Origin: Obesumbacterium proteus
Lineage (GTDB): Bacteria > Pseudomonadota > Gammaproteobacteria > Enterobacterales > Enterobacteriaceae
Assembly (NCBI RefSeq): GCF_001586165.1
Contig: NZ_CP014608.1
Coordinates: 1,736,001-1,800,000 of the forward strand
DNA: 64,000 nucleotides
Reading direction: 5' to 3'
The stretch's first letter is position 1. Each line of letters starts with the position of its first letter. A model generated the notes under the pieces. The model saw only the letters and a program-made list of their open reading frames with translations, made no database searches and was not told the origin of the DNA. Position numbers and translations under genes: made by a program. Shown here one piece after another: positions 62,171-64,000 of the stretch.

Positions 62171-64000
62171 TTAGAAGCGAATTTCCCCACCAAAGATATA
62201 AGTTCTGCCGCGTGCCGTATTGGCCGCGGTGCTGTCATCCCCCTGCATTGGCATCATATTGAGTTTATTCAATGCCTCAGAATAGTTTTTATTCATCAGG
62301 TTTTGTACGCTGAGTTTGAGCATCACGTTGCGGTTGATCTCATAAGTGCTGTAGAGATCGATGATGGTTGGGATCTGTGGGAGATCTTCCTTCACCACTG
62401 CGCCGGTTTTCTCGTCAAAATCAAAGTTAGGCGATAGGCGACGTGATTTTCCGGTGTATTTAATAATGCTGCCAACGGTTAATGAATTGTCTAGGAATCT
62501 GACACCGGTATCGAGCGTCATATATTTTCTTGGCAGCTCGGTAATATCCCCTGCGCCAAAATAGGTGCTGGCAATCGACGTTGGTTGGTCGGTGTGTTGC
62601 TGGCTATAAGCCAAACGCGCAAATGCGTAGCCCGCGTCGTAATCCATTTCTAATTCGAAACCGTGAGCACGTACCAGTGATTGGGAGTTCACGTAGATGT
62701 ACATATTGTCGGTGTAGTCGCTAACGTCGGCCCAGTCATTGGCGTTAACTTCGGTCATATTACATTTACGTCCGTTGGTGCAGACCAGATATGACTCACT
62801 GAATATGTAGTTTTTAATCTTGCTACGATAGACCAAGGCTTTTAAGCGCAGTAAATCTTCATCAACCAATAGGCTGTGAGCCTTAATATTAAAACCGGCC
62901 TGATAGGTTTCGGCACTTTCTGGTTTTAAGAACGGGTTCATTGACGCGCCGCCGGAGTTCGAGAAAAACATCTCCTGAATATTGGGGGCACGCATTGATT
63001 TGCTGTAGCTTACGAACGGCTGGAGCCACGGCGTTACCTGTGCAGAGAGCTCTACAGAAGGATTATAACCACTCTCTTTTTGATCAACATTGTATTCACC
63101 CTGTGGAATACAGATAACCCGTGGATCGCAGGCGGGCTTGAAGCCGCTAATCTTATTCTGAGTGTAGTTAAGATTAAAATTAGCCTGATAGATTCCGCGC
63201 TTTATCTCAAGGCCGGTATACAGCGCTGAAATATCCTGATCGCCCGACGGGGCAAAAGGATTGTTTTCAATTGATTCTTGCGAAGACTGTGGATCGCCAG
63301 CGTTGGATTTGATCAGTTTGTCATAGCGGGTACGCATCAGTTTGCTGCCGATGGTAAAGGCCAGATCGTTATTACCCCGCGTGAAGCGGCTGGTGTTATT
63401 CACATCCAGCGCATTAGAACGGTTACGCGCTGACGTGCTATAAAACGTGTACAACGATCCGTCTTGATATTTTTGGTCGCTGCGGCCGGTACTCGCTGTG
63501 ACGTTGAAATCAATTAATTCAGAAAACGGCGTGTAGTGATACTTGATGTAATAATCGTCGCTGGTGATATCGCGGCGTGAAAACTTATTTTGATAAGTTC
63601 GGGCGGAGAGTTCAAAGCTATTAAACTCATTCGGTTTGATATCCATTTTATACAGCTGTGACTTTGGATTCTGTTTCATGAATTCGTCGTAGCCGAACTC
63701 TTCGCTATTAATTCCATCGCCGTTGTTAAAGTTGGAATAGACCGAGCTGCCGCTGATTGCGGCCATGGCACCAAAACTGCCGGTGTCTGTGAAAGCATCG
63801 GTTTTCCCTGCGGCGGCAATCATTCCGCTGCGCCCAATGCCGTTGCTACCGACGGAAAAGCGTGAGCGCACGCCGAAAGGATTTCCAGCAAACACCACGT
63901 CATCAACGCCAATCGTGCGCAGATTGGCACTGCCCGCGAGGGCGTTTACCCCTGAAGAACCGCTGCTGTCGCCGCGAGTCACGTCAACGCCAACGAGGAA
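62171..64000 (-). CDS. TonB-dependent receptor, HasR-like, 5' part beyond window
   Basis: The frame is open from base 64000 down to the stop at 62171, about 610 codons, so the N terminus (signal, TonB box, part of the plug) lies outside. Visible are the end of the plug (VTRGDSSGSSGVNALAGSAN) and a 22-strand-type barrel ending GRTYIFGGEIRF with terminal Phe. A paired-cysteine loop SYLVCTNGRKCNMTEVN and another with CDPRVICIPQG are extracellular-loop features. The plug sequence resembles HasR, the heme/hemophore receptor of Serratia, but the assignment is from memory and heme uptake is inferred. Neighbouring has genes, if any, are outside. Confidence 0.8.
   Translation of the reverse strand, partial: FLVGVDVTRGDSSGSSGVNALAGSANLRTIGVDDVVFAGNPFGVRSRFSVGSNGIGRSGMIAAAGKTDAFTDTGSFGAMAAISGSSVYSNFNNGDGINSEEFGYDEFMKQNPKSQLYKMDIKPNEFNSFELSARTYQNKFSRRDITSDDYYIKYHYTPFSELIDFNVTASTGRSDQKYQDGSLYTFYSTSARNRSNALDVNNTSRFTRGNNDLAFTIGSKLMRTRYDKLIKSNAGDPQSSQESIENNPFAPSGDQDISALYTGLEIKRGIYQANFNLNYTQNKISGFKPACDPRVICIPQGEYNVDQKESGYNPSVELSAQVTPWLQPFVSYSKSMRAPNIQEMFFSNSGGASMNPFLKPESAETYQAGFNIKAHSLLVDEDLLRLKALVYRSKIKNYIFSESYLVCTNGRKCNMTEVNANDWADVSDYTDNMYIYVNSQSLVRAHGFELEMDYDAGYAFARLAYSQQHTDQPTSIASTYFGAGDITELPRKYMTLDTGVRFLDNSLTVGSIIKYTGKSRRLSPNFDFDEKTGAVVKEDLPQIPTIIDLYSTYEINRNVMLKLSVQNLMNKNYSEALNKLNMMPMQGDDSTAANTARGRTYIFGGEIRF

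Noticed and set aside
1..64000. CRISPR arrays, insertion sequences, rRNA genes
   Set aside because: No regularly spaced repeats, transposase genes or rRNA segments were seen anywhere in the window.

Overview
The window looks like chromosome of a Hafnia-like enterobacterium (Hafniaceae or close to Yersiniaceae). The basis is protein-level similarity recalled from E. coli K-12 and gene order; no database search was possible. The order fadE-gmhA-yafJ-yafK ... dinB-pepD-gpt-frsA-crl-proBA ... thrW is the E. coli order. However, a complete Na+-translocating NADH:quinone reductase operon with apbE and nqrM sits between yafK and dinB, phoE is absent between crl and proB, and glrR-nadE-glnB lies next to fadE. 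E. coli K-12 lacks those arrangements, while Serratia, Yersinia and Hafnia relatives have them.

Layout. (1) 1-27.5 kb is conserved core: the 3' part of glrR, glutamine-dependent nadE, glnB, a LysR regulator, fadE, gmhA, yafJ, yafK, nqrABCDEF-apbE-nqrM, dinB with a LexA box, pepD, gpt, frsA, a frameshifted crl, proBA, a curA-like reductase and tRNA-Thr(CGU) thrW. The gaps carry several families of palindromic intergenic repeats, including a three-hairpin element present twice (8.2 and 18.1 kb). (2) 27.56-36.9 kb is an AT-rich island directly after thrW. It holds 1.2 kb of non-coding DNA, a 2317-residue type Va autotransporter and a LuxR-type regulator. Its right edge cuts into the remnant of a metallo-beta-lactamase-fold gene. 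(3) 37.2-39.4 kb is an arsRBC arsenic-resistance operon. (4) 39.4-40.9 kb is a divergent LysR/EthD-domain pair with a strong dyad between the genes. (5) 40.9-54.6 kb is a minus-strand, tightly overlapped 12-gene exopolysaccharide operon of Wzx/Wzy type. It encodes a WcaJ-like initiating transferase, an outer-membrane barrel, a short OPX lipoprotein, a polysaccharide co-polymerase with a degenerate BY-kinase domain, flippase, polymerase, three glycosyltransferases, a small membrane protein, an exported DUF4832-like protein and a hexapeptide acetyltransferase. (6) 55.4-64 kb holds ahr (yjgB), a FucP-like sugar symporter divergent from an RpiR regulator, a GH4 phospho-glucosidase with a PTS IICB permease, ynfA, and a HasR-like TonB-dependent receptor cut by the window edge.

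How the parts work together. Nqr, ApbE and NqrM form one build-and-run unit: ApbE attaches FMN to NqrB and NqrC, and NqrM assists iron-centre assembly. The EPS operon appears to encode initiation, assembly, flipping, polymerisation and export in one transcript. It has no Wzb-type phosphatase and no catalytic lysine in the kinase P-loop. The sugar module would import a disaccharide by PTS, cleave it with the GH4 enzyme, and probably be controlled by the RpiR protein. The least explained items are the modular hairpin repeat, the island junction after the LuxR gene, and the EPS operon with its predicted inactive kinase.
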